Positions 12,750-24,500 of a DNA stretch of 64,000 nucleotides are shown here, in pieces. The DNA comes from Cheilinus undulatus. Its lineage: Eukaryota > Chordata > Actinopteri > Labriformes > Labridae. The position numbers and the translations under genes were made by a program. The stretch lies in the NCBI RefSeq assembly GCF_018320785.1, contig NC_054882.1, positions 24,246,719-24,310,718 on the forward strand, read 5' to 3'. Position 1 is the stretch's first letter. The number at the start of each line of letters is the position of its first letter. The notes beneath the pieces are model-generated. The model was not told the origin of the DNA. It made no database searches and was given only the letters and a program-made list of their open reading frames with translations.

Positions 12750-13480
12750 TCGCCCCAATCTGAAACAATTGTGTTTGCTCTGAGAACTGACAGATCAGTC
12801 AACATTATTTGAGGAGAACAAGGTGGTGGTTTATTACAAGGGACTACAAGGTTGTAAACAATGGTAACCAGTGTAGCAATTGGCATGTAGCTATATTAGC
12901 AGTTTTTATAAGGACTGGACAAAGTTTCTTTAGTACAACAAGCGCAAAGACACAGACTGGCAGCTTTCCTAGGTAAGATAACTGAGTATTGGCCAGCTGG
13001 ATGTGAGACATATCCCATCCCATTTGAAAAGATGAATTTGCTTTTCTCCTGACTGGCCTCATCATGATTTGTTTTAGTTACGTTCGGAGTTTAACTGTGC
13101 TGTTTATTTATTTTTCTATTAAAATAACAGCAAAGAATTGCATTGAATACTTTTAGAGGGACAACATCTTTTCTGCCAGGAAGTCTTTCAGTTTGGTACT
13201 TTGCCTGTCTTTCAATAACGAAATGTCCAGTTCCGATATAACCGCCACTATATCTGCTTCTGAGCTAGTTGCCATTGTTTACCGATTTCCAGTCCAACGA
13301 AATTACACAAAGGAGAGCCACAAAGGATTTCCATGTTTGTTTTTTGCTTTGATTTTTTTCTTAATTCATAAACAAAGTCTGGCAGTTACATTCATGAAAT
13401 AACCACACTGGAAACATTTCAGACTTAGAAGCATTTCATAAATAAAACAGAGAAAAAGGACAGACATCTAATCTTGGATT
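12750..13480. other. intergenic, nothing recognised
   Basis: This is plain AT-rich intergenic DNA between the inverted-repeat element and the minisatellite. It has only short, motif-free frames. Confidence 0.5.
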
Positions 13481-13489
13481 AGATTATGT

Positions 13490-14410
13490 AGATGACATAC
13501 CTACATAGCTTACCTAGCTGCTTTGTGAGCCTAGCGTAAGTTCATAGCTATTTAGTTCTGTGATCTATGGCTGAGGTAGCTTTAGCAAACGCACCTAAAG
13601 CTAACTTAGCTGAGCAGAGAACATAGTTATGTAACTTACGCAGCTGCTTTGTGAACTTTGACTTAGCTATATTAGCTATGCAGCTACATTATCTACATAG
13701 CTTGCACAGCTAACATAGCTACGTGGATAATGTACCTACGTAGCTTACATAGCTGCTTTGTAAGGATAGCTTTAGCTACAGAGCTACGTCCCTCCATTAT
13801 CTATACCTCAGTAAGATTTAGCAAAAAAAAGCTAAAGCTAACTTAGCTATGAAGATAACATGGTTATGTTTCTTAAATAGCTGCTTTGTGAGCTTGCTTA
13901 TGCTACATTAGCTGCGTGGCCCAGTCGTCATTTACATAGCTTATGCTATGTAGATAGCTACATTATCTACATAGCTTATGCAGCTAACATAACCACATAG
14001 ATAATGTACCCATGTAGCTTACATAGTTGCTTTGCGAGTCTAGCTCAGGCTACATTCGCAACATAGCTCTAATCTATACCTGAGTGAGCTTTAGTAAACG
14101 TAGTTAAAGGTAACGTAATTACGCAGATTACACAGCAGCTTTGTGAACTTTGCTTTAGCTACATAAGCTACGTTATCTATCTAGCCATGTTATGTACATT
14201 GCCTATGCAGCTAACATAGCTATGTAGATAACTTAAGATAACTTAGCTACTTTGCTTACATAGCTGCTTTGTGAGCTTAGCTTTAGCTATGCTAGTTACA
14301 TCACTATGCTATCTAAAAGTTAGCTTTAGCAAATATAGCTTAGGCTAACTTAGCTACAAAGATAACATAGTTGCATAGCTTATCTAGCTGCTTTGTGAGC
14401 ATATTTTTTA
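13490..14410. repeat. AGCT-rich degenerate minisatellite, about eight units of 108-147 bases
   Basis: The anchor AGCTGCTTTGTGAGC or a close variant recurs near 13517, 13642, 13751, 13879, 14026, 14134, 14262 and 14387. It is separated by spacers rich in CTACATAGCTTA and TTAGCTA. Steps are about 125, 109, 128, 147, 108, 128 and 125 bases. Inside each unit a smaller TAGCTNACATAGCT rhythm is visible. There is no open frame and no palindromic spacer-repeat layout of the CRISPR kind. Confidence 0.7.
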
Positions 14411-14459
14411 TCCATGTTATCTACATCATCTATGTTGCTTACGCAGCTTACAGGGCTAC

Positions 14460-16930
14460 ATAAGCTTTGTTTGCGGCATTATAATGTTTTCGTTTTGGCA
14501 GACAAGCTTTCTTCCTTTAAACAGACTGTTTACTTGGCCCCTTAAAGCCTGACAAAACAAATAATAGCCAGAAAATTCTAATTTTTTGCAACTGGAATGT
14601 TCATTTAGCTTTCTTCTGAAATTTAAAAAAATCCAAATTTCCATAAAATTTAACAATTATGTTTTTAGTATCTCATTTCATTAGGTGTTTTTGGTAACTG
14701 ATAATCCACATGAGGGCATTTTCATCATTTATCAGATTGTATTCATAAGTTTCTTTGAGTAACTTATTGAGCATATTGGTTACATAGAGGTATCATAAAA
14801 GTATGTATCAAATATGTGACAACAGGCGTTAAAGGGTTAAATGTTTTGCAGGTCAGGTTTTTAAATTTTGGTATCCTAAACCTTACTTTTACCTTAACCC
14901 TTACCATAAATGGAAGCTTAATCTGATTTTTATTTCAAAAGTTGAGGGCCATCAGAGATGTGCAGTCTGCAGCCATACCCTTCTCCCATTTGGCTGAATT
15001 GTCTTAAGTGTGTGTTTAGAAGATCATATCACTTAAAACTGTTCTTATGTCTGCAGACTACCATGTTATTAAAATAATTTAAGGTTTTGAAATCATCTTG
15101 TGTATGGCCAGCCAGAATCAAATGAGTAAAGGGTGAGTTTACAAAAGAGGACACCGAAATCAATCAAACCCAAAGTTCCTACACAGATGCTTTAAATCTG
15201 TGGGTTTTAGATTATTGTTTGAAGAGACCAAGATATGAAATTTTTTTCCCCTGAGACTGATGGTTGTTTTCTGACATTTTCTGACCTTCATCTTTGTTGG
15301 GATCTTTGCTATGGAGCTGCAACACTAATCCTTCAACTTAACCTTAAATGGTCTCCATCAGGAATCATATCTAGCCCGTCAGGTTAGCTTTACAGAAAAG
15401 TTTCTTTCTGATGCCGATAAGCTCAAGTACCCAACTCCGTTTATCCTTTTCATTGCCTATTCATGTTTCATAAATCCACAATCATGTTGGACGTCTGCTG
15501 AAAGTATTGCTGGTGGTTTAAATAGCAGAAGTGACAGCCAATTGTATTAGAGCCTTCTTATTCCAAAATAACACAAACAACATCAGAGCCAACTATTCAA
15601 ACAACTTTGGAGTAACATCAATGGGACTGAACATCCAGCAGCCTAACAGCCTTTTGCTGCGGCGGAGCATTTATCACATCTCTCGCCTATCAAAAAGCTC
15701 TTCACTGACAGTAATGGGGCTGAGCTCATGCACAAGAGCCATGGATGACTTTTAGAGTGGAAAATCCACAGCTGCTGGTGCTTTTGCATGTACAATGCAG
15801 AGGGTTTTTTTTCCAGAGTTTTTGAGGTACAAAAACAAGCCTGGATTTGGCATCCAGTGTGCCCAGCAGTTAAGCTCGTCCATCCTCTCCTCCAGTCTGT
15901 CCCAGTATCGATTATCTGACAAGAGAAAAGCACTACATCCTCCTGGTTCCTTCCTGCTGCCTCAACTCATTCCAACGAGCAGCAATCTGCCACAACATAC
16001 ATCACGGCCCCTTTAAAGTCAGATAAGAAAACCTCTTAATAAGATTACTGTGTCTTTCAGCATTATTATCCCTGCCAAGATGCTTAATCAGCACCTACGC
16101 GGAGAAACACAGCCCAAAAATATCCCAAGCAGCAAAGAAAAAGAGACCTAAAAACCCTGCTGTCGTTTAAGGAATATTCATGTTCTCAGGAAATTGGCTA
16201 AAGTATATTTATCTACACTATATGTGTTTCTCTTTTAATGGAGAAGTCTAAATTGACTGTATCATAGTGGAGGTGGAGTGCCACCTAGTGGGTGAACCTG
16301 TGCTGATATATTGACAGATATGGATGGAAGTGGATGGTTTAAATTCTATTTCAGGGGTTGTAAACAGATCTAAAGGGTTAGGCTCAATAGCAAAACATTT
16401 ATTTTCTGACGTATCAACTGAAAGAGTTTTTCAGTGTGAGGGACATGTCTTGCATATCGAACTTGTTTCCATTTCTATTGTGCAGTTAAAATGATCAAAT
16501 CACCCTCTTTTTTAAGGAGATATTTCTTCCATATTACTTAATAAATATCATCTTTTCCATATCAAATATCTTCCTGTCTTTTACCATGCACATCAGTTTT
16601 TAGATGTTCTTTGCAACTAACCAGACAAAAATCATTGCTTTGTCCCTGATGTTAAGTGTGGGTTAATTATCTTTTTTATATAAGGTGGGATGAAGAAATA
16701 AATTTAATTCTTGCACCCTGAGGCGTTTAATTTCCAGGGATTTGTGGATGTTCGTGTGACGCACACAGAACTCCTCTGATATTTCTACATTTAGCTCTAA
16801 ATCCCAAAACGACACCTATAGAGATAAAATATGCATCTGCAGGATCTGAAGCTGTATCCAGCTTTTAATTTCATACATTTGCGGAGTCAATCAATACAGC
16901 TCATCTTGTTTGAGCTTATTCAGCAAATAC
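14460..16930. other. intergenic, nothing recognised
   Basis: No supported gene or element was found. The opposed frames at 15531-15933 overlap each other and carry no motif. The sequence is ordinary AT-rich spacer DNA. Confidence 0.5.
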
Positions 16931-16933
16931 ATT

Positions 16934-18218
16934 TCCTACAAAAAGTATTCATACCTTTGATATTTTACCCTTTTGTTGATTTTATAAATCAGTCACGTTC
17001 AATATAACTGGACTTTTTTGACACAAAAAAGGCATAAAACCTCTTAAATGTCAAAATGAAAGTAGATTTTGAGTCAATTGGTGCATTTAGTCTTACAAAT
17101 AGTGAAATGGGGATCACATAAGTGCAGTGAAGTATCTCAAGTGATTGTAGCATAAAGACGCCTGTGTTTGGAAGGTCCAGTCCAGTCAGTAGTTAACCAG
17201 TTTTCCTGGCAACCATTACACCACAAAGTCAAAAGAACTCTCCAAACAACTCAGAGAAAAGGTTACTGAAAAGTTTAAGCCAGTAGATGGATCAAAAATC
17301 CAAGGCAGCCAACATCCCCCAGAGTTCAGTTATATCCATCATCAAGAATGGAAGAAATATGGCATATGTGGCCTATAAGAGGCCACCAAGACACCTATGA
17401 CTACGCTAAAGGAGTTGCAAGCTTCAGCAGCTGTTGCCTGGGTTCTTCACCAGTCAAAGCTTTATGGTAGCGTGGCAAAGAGAAAACCACTGGTGAAGAA
17501 AAATCATATTAAATCTCGACAAGAGAGTGCCAAAAGGCATGTGGGAAACTTCATGGTCAAGTGGAAGACAGTTTTATGGTCTGATGAGACCAAAATGGTG
17601 CTTTTTGGTCATCAGACAAGACACTAGTTTTGGCCAACACCAAACACACTATTTATTCCAACTGTGAAGCACGGGGGTGGCAGCATCATGCTGTGGGGAT
17701 GCTTCTTGGCAGCGGGCCAGCAGTTTTACAAAGAAGTATGGAGTTAAACCTCAGTGTCCAGATGTGCAAGCCTGAGACCTACCTACACAGACTGTGCTGT
17801 GATTACATCCCCACTGTAAAGCACAGTAGTGGCAGCATCATGCTGTTCATGCTTTTCAGCCTGCATGAGAACTACAGCTTGGGAGAAGATTTATCTCTCA
17901 ACCGGACAATGACCCGAAGCATACTGTGAAAGCTACTCAGAAATGGTTTAAAGACAACAAGGTGAATGCTCTGGAGTGGCCGAGTCAAAGTCCAGGCCTC
18001 AATCCAAAAGAGAATTTGTGGCTGGACTTGAAAAGTCCTGTTATTATCTTATGTATATTACTTTAAAGAAATCTGTTTTTACTTTGATACTGAAAAGTTT
18101 ACCCAGTTTTTTTTTTTTGGCAAAAAAGGGCCAAATTTTATAGAATATGACTGATTTATAAAATTGATAAAAGTTAAAACATCCATGGGGTGAAAATTTT
18201 TTTAGCCATTGTAAGTAA
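16934..18218 (+). mobile_element. Tc1/mariner-like transposon relic, copy 2 (near full length)
   Basis: The left terminal repeat (AAAAAGTATTCATACC, then TTTATAAATCAGTCACG) is mirrored at the right end near 18130-18210 (ATGACTGATTTATAAAATTG). Plus-strand transposase fragments include [21 protein letters not shown] and [10 protein letters not shown]. The length of about 1.3 kb suits a Tc1 element. The reading frame is interrupted several times, so it is inactive. Confidence 0.8.
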
Positions 18219-18229
18219 AGGACTGTAGT

Positions 18230-19790
18230 CATATTTCAGCTCGGTGGAGCTACACTGGGCTTTTACTGATCAGATATCTGTTAAAGAATGTAATTGAAGA
18301 ATGAGGGTTCAGCTGCAGCCTTTTATCATTTTAGTTTGTATGTGCACCAAAGATATGCAAGCTGGGAGCATATCTTTGGTGCACATGCAGCAGTCTGAGT
18401 GCCTCTTAAGCCTGTATGTATCTGCTTCTCTTTAGGTTGATTAAAGGCTCGCTGAAGTGAAGTTTGATGAGGAATATAAATATAAGAGTAAGTTAAAGTG
18501 CTCTACAGCAGTTCCATTAATCAGCTCAGTGCTGACATCCACCTGCCTTTGCACAAGGAGAGCAACACTGTGAGATCCATGGATGCCACTTTGCTTCCTC
18601 CCTCTCATTCTCCCTCACTTCAAAAGCACAGGAGTGGGGTGACAGGCCAGGGGAGGGGGAGCCCCATTGTTAATTGGCCTTTTCAGCAGAACAGAGAGGT
18701 GAAGACGAAGAGGAAAAAGAAGAAGAGGAGGACAATGGGGTCCCTTTGCCTCTCCAGAACAAGAGGGATGCACTGCCTTGAAAAAGATAGACCAGTCAGA
18801 GCACACATAGACCGGCGGGGCTCTCCTCAGACAACCCCAAACTGAGTGAAAGAGGCAATCAATCATGTGGCCTGCAGTTCAGACAGAGTAAATAGCCTGT
18901 GTAGCCTTGACACACACTGCAGGTTGTTGTTTTTAAATGATGTGTGTGTCCTGTTGCAGGAGGATGCTTAAGCTTGAGGTGTTACTCAGCAGACAAACAG
19001 TGTCCTCACATCTCACTCCACTGCTGCAGTGCTTCAGTGGGACGATAGGTACTCCTTTCCTCACTTCAATAAGGGGATGAAGCTCAATTAGCATTTCACA
19101 AGTCCCTCTTTTCCTCCTCCATTGCAACCTTCCCCGCGGAGCCCATGCTTTCTCGGGGGGATTGTCCTGTTTTGGGCCCTTGTTGCCGTTGGCAGGGTGA
19201 CAGTATTCGAGTGTGCAAACTTGTGCTATTGTCCGCGGGCCAGAGGGAGCCATGGAGACCCCATAATATGACACAGGAAAATGTTTGCTGATGGCAATTC
19301 TATGGGCTTTGTCCGACTCTTTCTCCTTCATGACGACTCGATTTAAGTCTCTAAATGTTTGACTACAAATGCAGGAGTGCTATCCAGCTCCTTCCCCTTT
19401 GTCCCGCGAGGTTTGAATGAGTAATTCAGCCTTTGTGTCGCTCGATTGAGGGGGCAAACAGAAAGACAAGATTCTTGAGCGTTCAAGCCCCTTTCCATGG
19501 TTATGCACTCTTTAGATCCCCCCCTCCCTTAACCAAATCCTACAGCTGACATCACCCTTGGGGAGGGTGTGAGGGCTATCTAGTTTTGAAATTTTACTGC
19601 CCAGAAATAGTTAAAATGCATGCTTATTTCAGCAGAATTTACGCTCATTTTTACTCCAATACGCGCCAGGTTTGAGAGGATTTTTGGCCAATGCGCAGGA
19701 ATCACCGTGTAGGAGAAATATCGCATCCCCTCGGCGGCTTTTCCCCCTCAGATCTCCATGACAACAATTTGCAATGATGAAGAATTCGAT
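18230..19790. other. intergenic region upstream of fam181a
   Basis: This is GC-richer sequence leading into the fam181a promoter. Frames at 18498-18866 and 18933-19331 are low-complexity or motif-free. Regulatory content is likely but cannot be shown from one sequence. Confidence 0.4.
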
Positions 19791-19807
19791 ACCAGGGCGC
19801 TTGGAGG

Positions 19808-19888
19808 CTGATTGGGGTGCATTGTGAGGGGCCTGGGGTCGCTGATTGGTTCAAGGAAAGAACCATAACTACAAGGAGTTTATATTCA
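19808..19888 (+). promoter_or_regulatory. fam181a promoter: two inverted CCAAT boxes and a TATA box
   Basis: CTGATTGG occurs twice (centred at 19812 and 19846), the core of an NF-Y site in reverse orientation. TTATATT lies at 19880-19886. Transcription would then begin near 19910. A non-coding first exon ending at 19976 (GCAGCG then GTGAGT) and an acceptor at 20095-20096 fit this. Confidence 0.55.
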
Positions 19889-20155
19889 TTCAACTTGTTG
19901 AAGTGCTCCTACTGCAGCCTGGAGAGAAGTCTGAGTTTGGACTGTGGCTTCCAGAGCCTGGATTTATCCAGCAGCGGTGAGTAGAGGCTAACTTATCCCT
20001 TAGGTGTGGTTGATTGGTGAATTTACGTGTAAATTCAGGGGTTCCAATTGCTGCGCAATTACGCACGACTTAAACACGTTTCCTGTTTTCCCCTAGATCC
20101 TGATGTTGGACTATAAATTCTGACATGGACTGATCTGATCAAAACCTTTCCAAAA

Positions 20156-20902
20156 ATGGCGAACGCAGACAGTGAGGTCAAGACTTTGCTCAATTTTGTG
20201 AACTTGGCATCCAGCGATATCAAAGCAGCCTTGGACAAGTCAGCTCCGTGCAGACGCTCCGTGGATCACAGGAAATACCTACAGAAACAACTCAAGCGTT
20301 TCTCCCAGAAGTACTCCAGAGTCCCAAGATGCCACGCGCACAGATCTCCTGAGTATGGGTGCGTGAAACCGGTGGGGGCTGCCCACCAGAGTGTGAAGGT
20401 CGTCGAGAAGGCCGGCAACTCGGATGCTCAAGGTGTGGAGAGTTCAGGGAGCGCTGTGGAGCAGGTGCCCATGAGGAAGCGACAGCTCCCTGCGTCGTTT
20501 TGGGAGGAACCTAAGTTGACCCAAACTAAGAGGGAGCACCCAAATGTAGGGTTGAAAAAGCAGCATGCAGCTGATGGCAATGACAAAAAGAAGAGGAGTC
20601 ATGATGATGGAAAAGCTGCTCTGTCTGCGGAGAAAGAGGCGCTGAAATTGGACCTGAGCTCTCATCACTGCGTCAGCGTGTGCGCCTGCTGCCCCTTCCA
20701 GTACCACGGACACCAGGTCCTCCACAGTCACATTGTTGTCCCCCACCCGCCCCTGGGGCTGTGGAGCAAGGCAGCAGGGACTGAAACAGAGAGACCTGAG
20801 CATCCTTATGGACAGAAAATACACACGCACGTGGTGGTCAAACCCATCCCCACCAAACCAACCGTTCAGTCTCCCATATTCAGCGTGTTTGGATTCATTT
20901 AA
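20156..20902 (+). CDS. fam181a: FAM181A homologue
   Basis: A single uninterrupted coding exon of 248 residues. The N-terminus contains LLNFVNLASSDIKAALDKSA and RRSVDHRKYLQKQLKRFSQK, the family signature, almost unchanged from human FAM181A. A middle block reads QVPMRKRQLPASFWEEP, and the end has CCPFQYHG and KPIPTKP before SVFGFI, also as in human. The family is vertebrate-specific, developmentally expressed and of unknown biochemical role. A 5' non-coding exon and a short intron (19977-20096) precede it. AATAAA at 21270-21275 ends the transcript region. It converges with asb2, whose stop is 637 bases away. It is somewhat shorter than human FAM181A, mainly in the linker between the conserved blocks. 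Confidence 0.95.
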   Translation: MANADSEVKTLLNFVNLASSDIKAALDKSAPCRRSVDHRKYLQKQLKRFSQKYSRVPRCHAHRSPEYGCVKPVGAAHQSVKVVEKAGNSDAQGVESSGSAVEQVPMRKRQLPASFWEEPKLTQTKREHPNVGLKKQHAADGNDKKKRSHDDGKAALSAEKEALKLDLSSHHCVSVCACCPFQYHGHQVLHSHIVVPHPPLGLWSKAAGTETERPEHPYGQKIHTHVVVKPIPTKPTVQSPIFSVFGFI

Positions 20903-21538
20903 GTACTCTACTTTTGTGTACATATGACTGATGATTTCCATACTGTGTTCTACACAGCAGCCTCTTCCTCTTCCACTTCCACTTGTACAAGCACTTATTG
21001 GAATGTTTCTTCTATTTTTATCATTTCAATCTTAAGTTGCACTTTCATGCCAGTCTGATGCCTTCAAGTGTCTGAGAAATGACAGTAAGTTTAAAGGTTT
21101 CTACTTTTAGGAAAACAACTTCTTTTAAGTACCAGAAGTCATGCAAATGAAGGAAAACATCCTGTCTTAGTTTCCTCTTTCAACTATGAGAATAGAAGTG
21201 GGACGTAGATTTTCTTTGTCAAAGTAATGTTTGATATAGGCACACTTGAAATGATGACTTTTATTTTTAAATAAATGATTCTGCTTCCCTCAAGAACTCC
21301 TTTGGGCATTGGATCTTTTTCTCTTTCACTGAGAAACTACAAAACATCCTGATGGACACATTAAAGAATGCGTTTGTCACATTACACAGGTTATAAATAG
21401 ATATTTCAAACATGAAGAGCTGCTTTGAAAGCACCATTTAAAGATTCCAGATCTCAGATGTGACTAAAAAAAGAAACAAAAACATGATTAATTTAGTCTC
21501 ATCTCTGACGCTTCTATTGTTTTTAGTTCATGTGGGAG

Positions 21539-24500
21539 TCAGTCAGCGTGGCTCAGGTATCTGATCAGTCTGTCCGGCAGAGGTAGGCTTGTGAGAGAGT
21601 CCAGTCTGTCTCTCCCTATTTGTGTCCGGATTCTGAATCTGCAGAGGTGCAGCAGCGGGCGAGGGGACACTGTAGACAAAGCAGACAGGAAAAATTAAGC
21701 TGAGTCTTTTTTCTAAAGTTGCCTGTGTGAGGAAGTGAAAGAGGCACATTTGCATGTTTGGATGTAAATGATTGATAAACACTTACACGACTTCCTCTTC
21801 ACAGCCAGCCATTCTTCCCGGCTGTCCAGCAGTTCATTGAGCTTGCTGCACAGCTGAACGTGAGCTACATGCTCCAGCAGCAGGTCAATGATGGGTCCTG
21901 CTGATTTACGCATCACTGGTGTAGAGATCCACTCACAAAACTGCAGGAAAAACAAGTGAAAGGTCAAACTGGCTTTTGTTTAAGTCATCCAAATCATCTT
22001 AATGTCAGTGTTTAGTTTATTTTTCACACCTGTGTTGGTCTCTCTGGTGGCTCACTCCAGTTTAAAGGGAGCATGTTGTCATATCCATTGCTGCTAACAG
22101 TTCTTAATTGTGTCCCTCCTGATGCTGGGTGAGGGGCACTGCAGTATGTGCACTTAAAACAGGAGAGAGCATTGCAGCCATTGTCCAAGAGGCTCTTGAG
22201 TAAAGGCAGATTATTCATGCAAAGTGCAATAGCAGCAGGAAATGTAGTAGGATAAGATGGGATTCTGGCATCCACATCAGCCCCTCTGTCCAGCAGCAGG
22301 GACACAGTGCAGACACAGCCCCGCCGTACGGCCATCAGCAGAGGGCTGACAGGGTCCAGAGTTAAACTAGCACCAGCGTTCAGCAGCACCTCTGCTGTCT
22401 TGGTGCTGCCATTGGCAATGGCGACGTAGAGGGCTGTCACACGTCGGTCATCGTACTGGAGGGAGTGACTGTGGGGGAGAGTGGCGTTTACGTCTGCACC
22501 TGTCCTGAGAAGCACAGCTGCCACCGTGTGTCTGTCGTGCTCTGCTGCCAGGTGGAGGGGGCTGACGCAGCTGTGACGGAGCATGGCTCGACTTGTCACA
22601 GAGACCAGCAGGGACACAATCCTGAACACAAAAAGGACAGTAACAACAAATGTAAGGCAGTTTATGCAGGGTTTAGTACCTCTAATAACATTCAAAGTTT
22701 AATTTTTGGACTTGAACATTTACATGATTACAGGGCTAAAGTATCAACCCCCCCCTCATTATCTTATCACACCGGACAGTGTTACAGCATGTGACTAGAA
22801 TCAACATTTTGGCCTTTTAAAACAATAAACAAATAAAAGCAGACCATTAATAAAACATTGTCAGAAGTAAATAAATGTTATCTAAATGGGGAACTAAGAG
22901 GAAAACAATAAACAAAGCCTTCTATACAGTCTAATGCAGTGGTTCTCAAATCGTGTGCCGAGGCACACTGGTGTGCCCTGAGACAAGTCTAGGTGTGCCT
23001 TGGGAATTCGTCTGATTTTACATTAGTACTACAACTGTGCAAAACTTAAGACACTATAACCAATGTCCTTACTGCATGCAAGCGTTATATGTTGCATTAC
23101 ATCATGCAGCATTGCATGCTCACTGTCCATCTGTTATCTGTTAAATATGCAAATGTAATCTGAGGTATGGTGCCTCTAACGGCTGTGAACCACATAGTTT
23201 TGTCTCCATGTTAACACAAGTCAGATCTTAACATTTCATAAATGGTTATGAAGAATATCCACACATTACACTCCACTTTGTAAAACAAGCTATCAAGTTT
23301 AGGGAGTGGTAAAAGTGGAAGAAAATGAAGAATATCCTCTGGTGGGACACTCCTGGTTCCTTGTCATCCTCTGTGTAACCTCTTCCCTTGTTACTTGTCC
23401 ATTTTAATAGGAGCGACGGAGAGAAAATAGGAACAGGGTGACTAGGGAATAAACCTGGGGAGCTTTAGTGTATCACTTGCAGGGTGTCAGGATGCTACAA
23501 AAGGAAACTCTGCAACCAAACTGATGTTGTAGCTGGCGCTCACTCACATTGCATGCAGTTGGGACACGTTGCTACACATGCTAAAAAGGCTATTTTACAA
23601 GGACATTAATATGGTGTGCCTTGAGACTTCAGCTTGATTTTTGGTGTGCCTGGGGCAAAAAAATGTTTGAAAACCACTGGTCTAATGGACTCTATAAACA
23701 GGGCTGTAGCCAAGGTTCTAGAGGACTGAGGTCATGGGCCCCCAGCTGCCACCTTATCCCCCCCTTAGAAATTTTTCAGCATCCCAAAGAAAAAGAATTT
23801 TTTTCTCTCTAATTTTCATTTTTATTTTTAAACTATTCTGTGGTTATTTAACAACTGTAATCAAAATTGAAGCAAAGCAAATTCCTACAGGACTCTGATA
23901 TTTAAAAAGGCAACTAGGGTTATCATGATACCAGAATTTTAAACTTCATTACAATACTAGTTAAAAAGCATCAAAAATGATTGATCCAAACTCCAGTCAA
24001 AAATAAAAAATCTTCAATGTTATTTTAATGAGTAACTAAACCCCAGAAATGTTGTTGGAAAAAAGGTTATGGCAGCTAATGTGAAACAGATTTGAGTGAT
24101 TTCAAAGGAAAACACTTATTATCAATATTCAATGTAATATTTCCACAACACTTCATATTTTTGGAACATTGAAACATTTTTTTTCCCAGTAAAATCTATG
24201 GAAGCCTTAAGAACACATGTAATTATACATTTGACTTTATTCTGGTTTCTCATTAATCTGAAGTAATTAACTTATCATTGGACAACCAGAATTTTTACCT
24301 TAATACAGTGCCTATAAATGTATTCACCACCCTGGATGTTTTACCCTTCTAGTGAGTTTATAAATCAATCATGGTCAATATAACGTGGCTGTTTTCGAAT
24401 AAAACAAAAAAAAAGTGTCTGTTGTGCTCTGCAAAAGCAGATCTCTTCTAAGGAATGTCAATAAAACAGAAAGATGCAATGTAAAATGTGTTTAACTGTT

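Noticed and set aside
13490-14410. CRISPR-like array
   Set aside because: The repeats are degenerate, units are over 100 bases and variable, and the genome is a vertebrate.
20444-20941. 165-residue minus-strand ORF
   Set aside because: It lies wholly antisense to fam181a and has no family signature.
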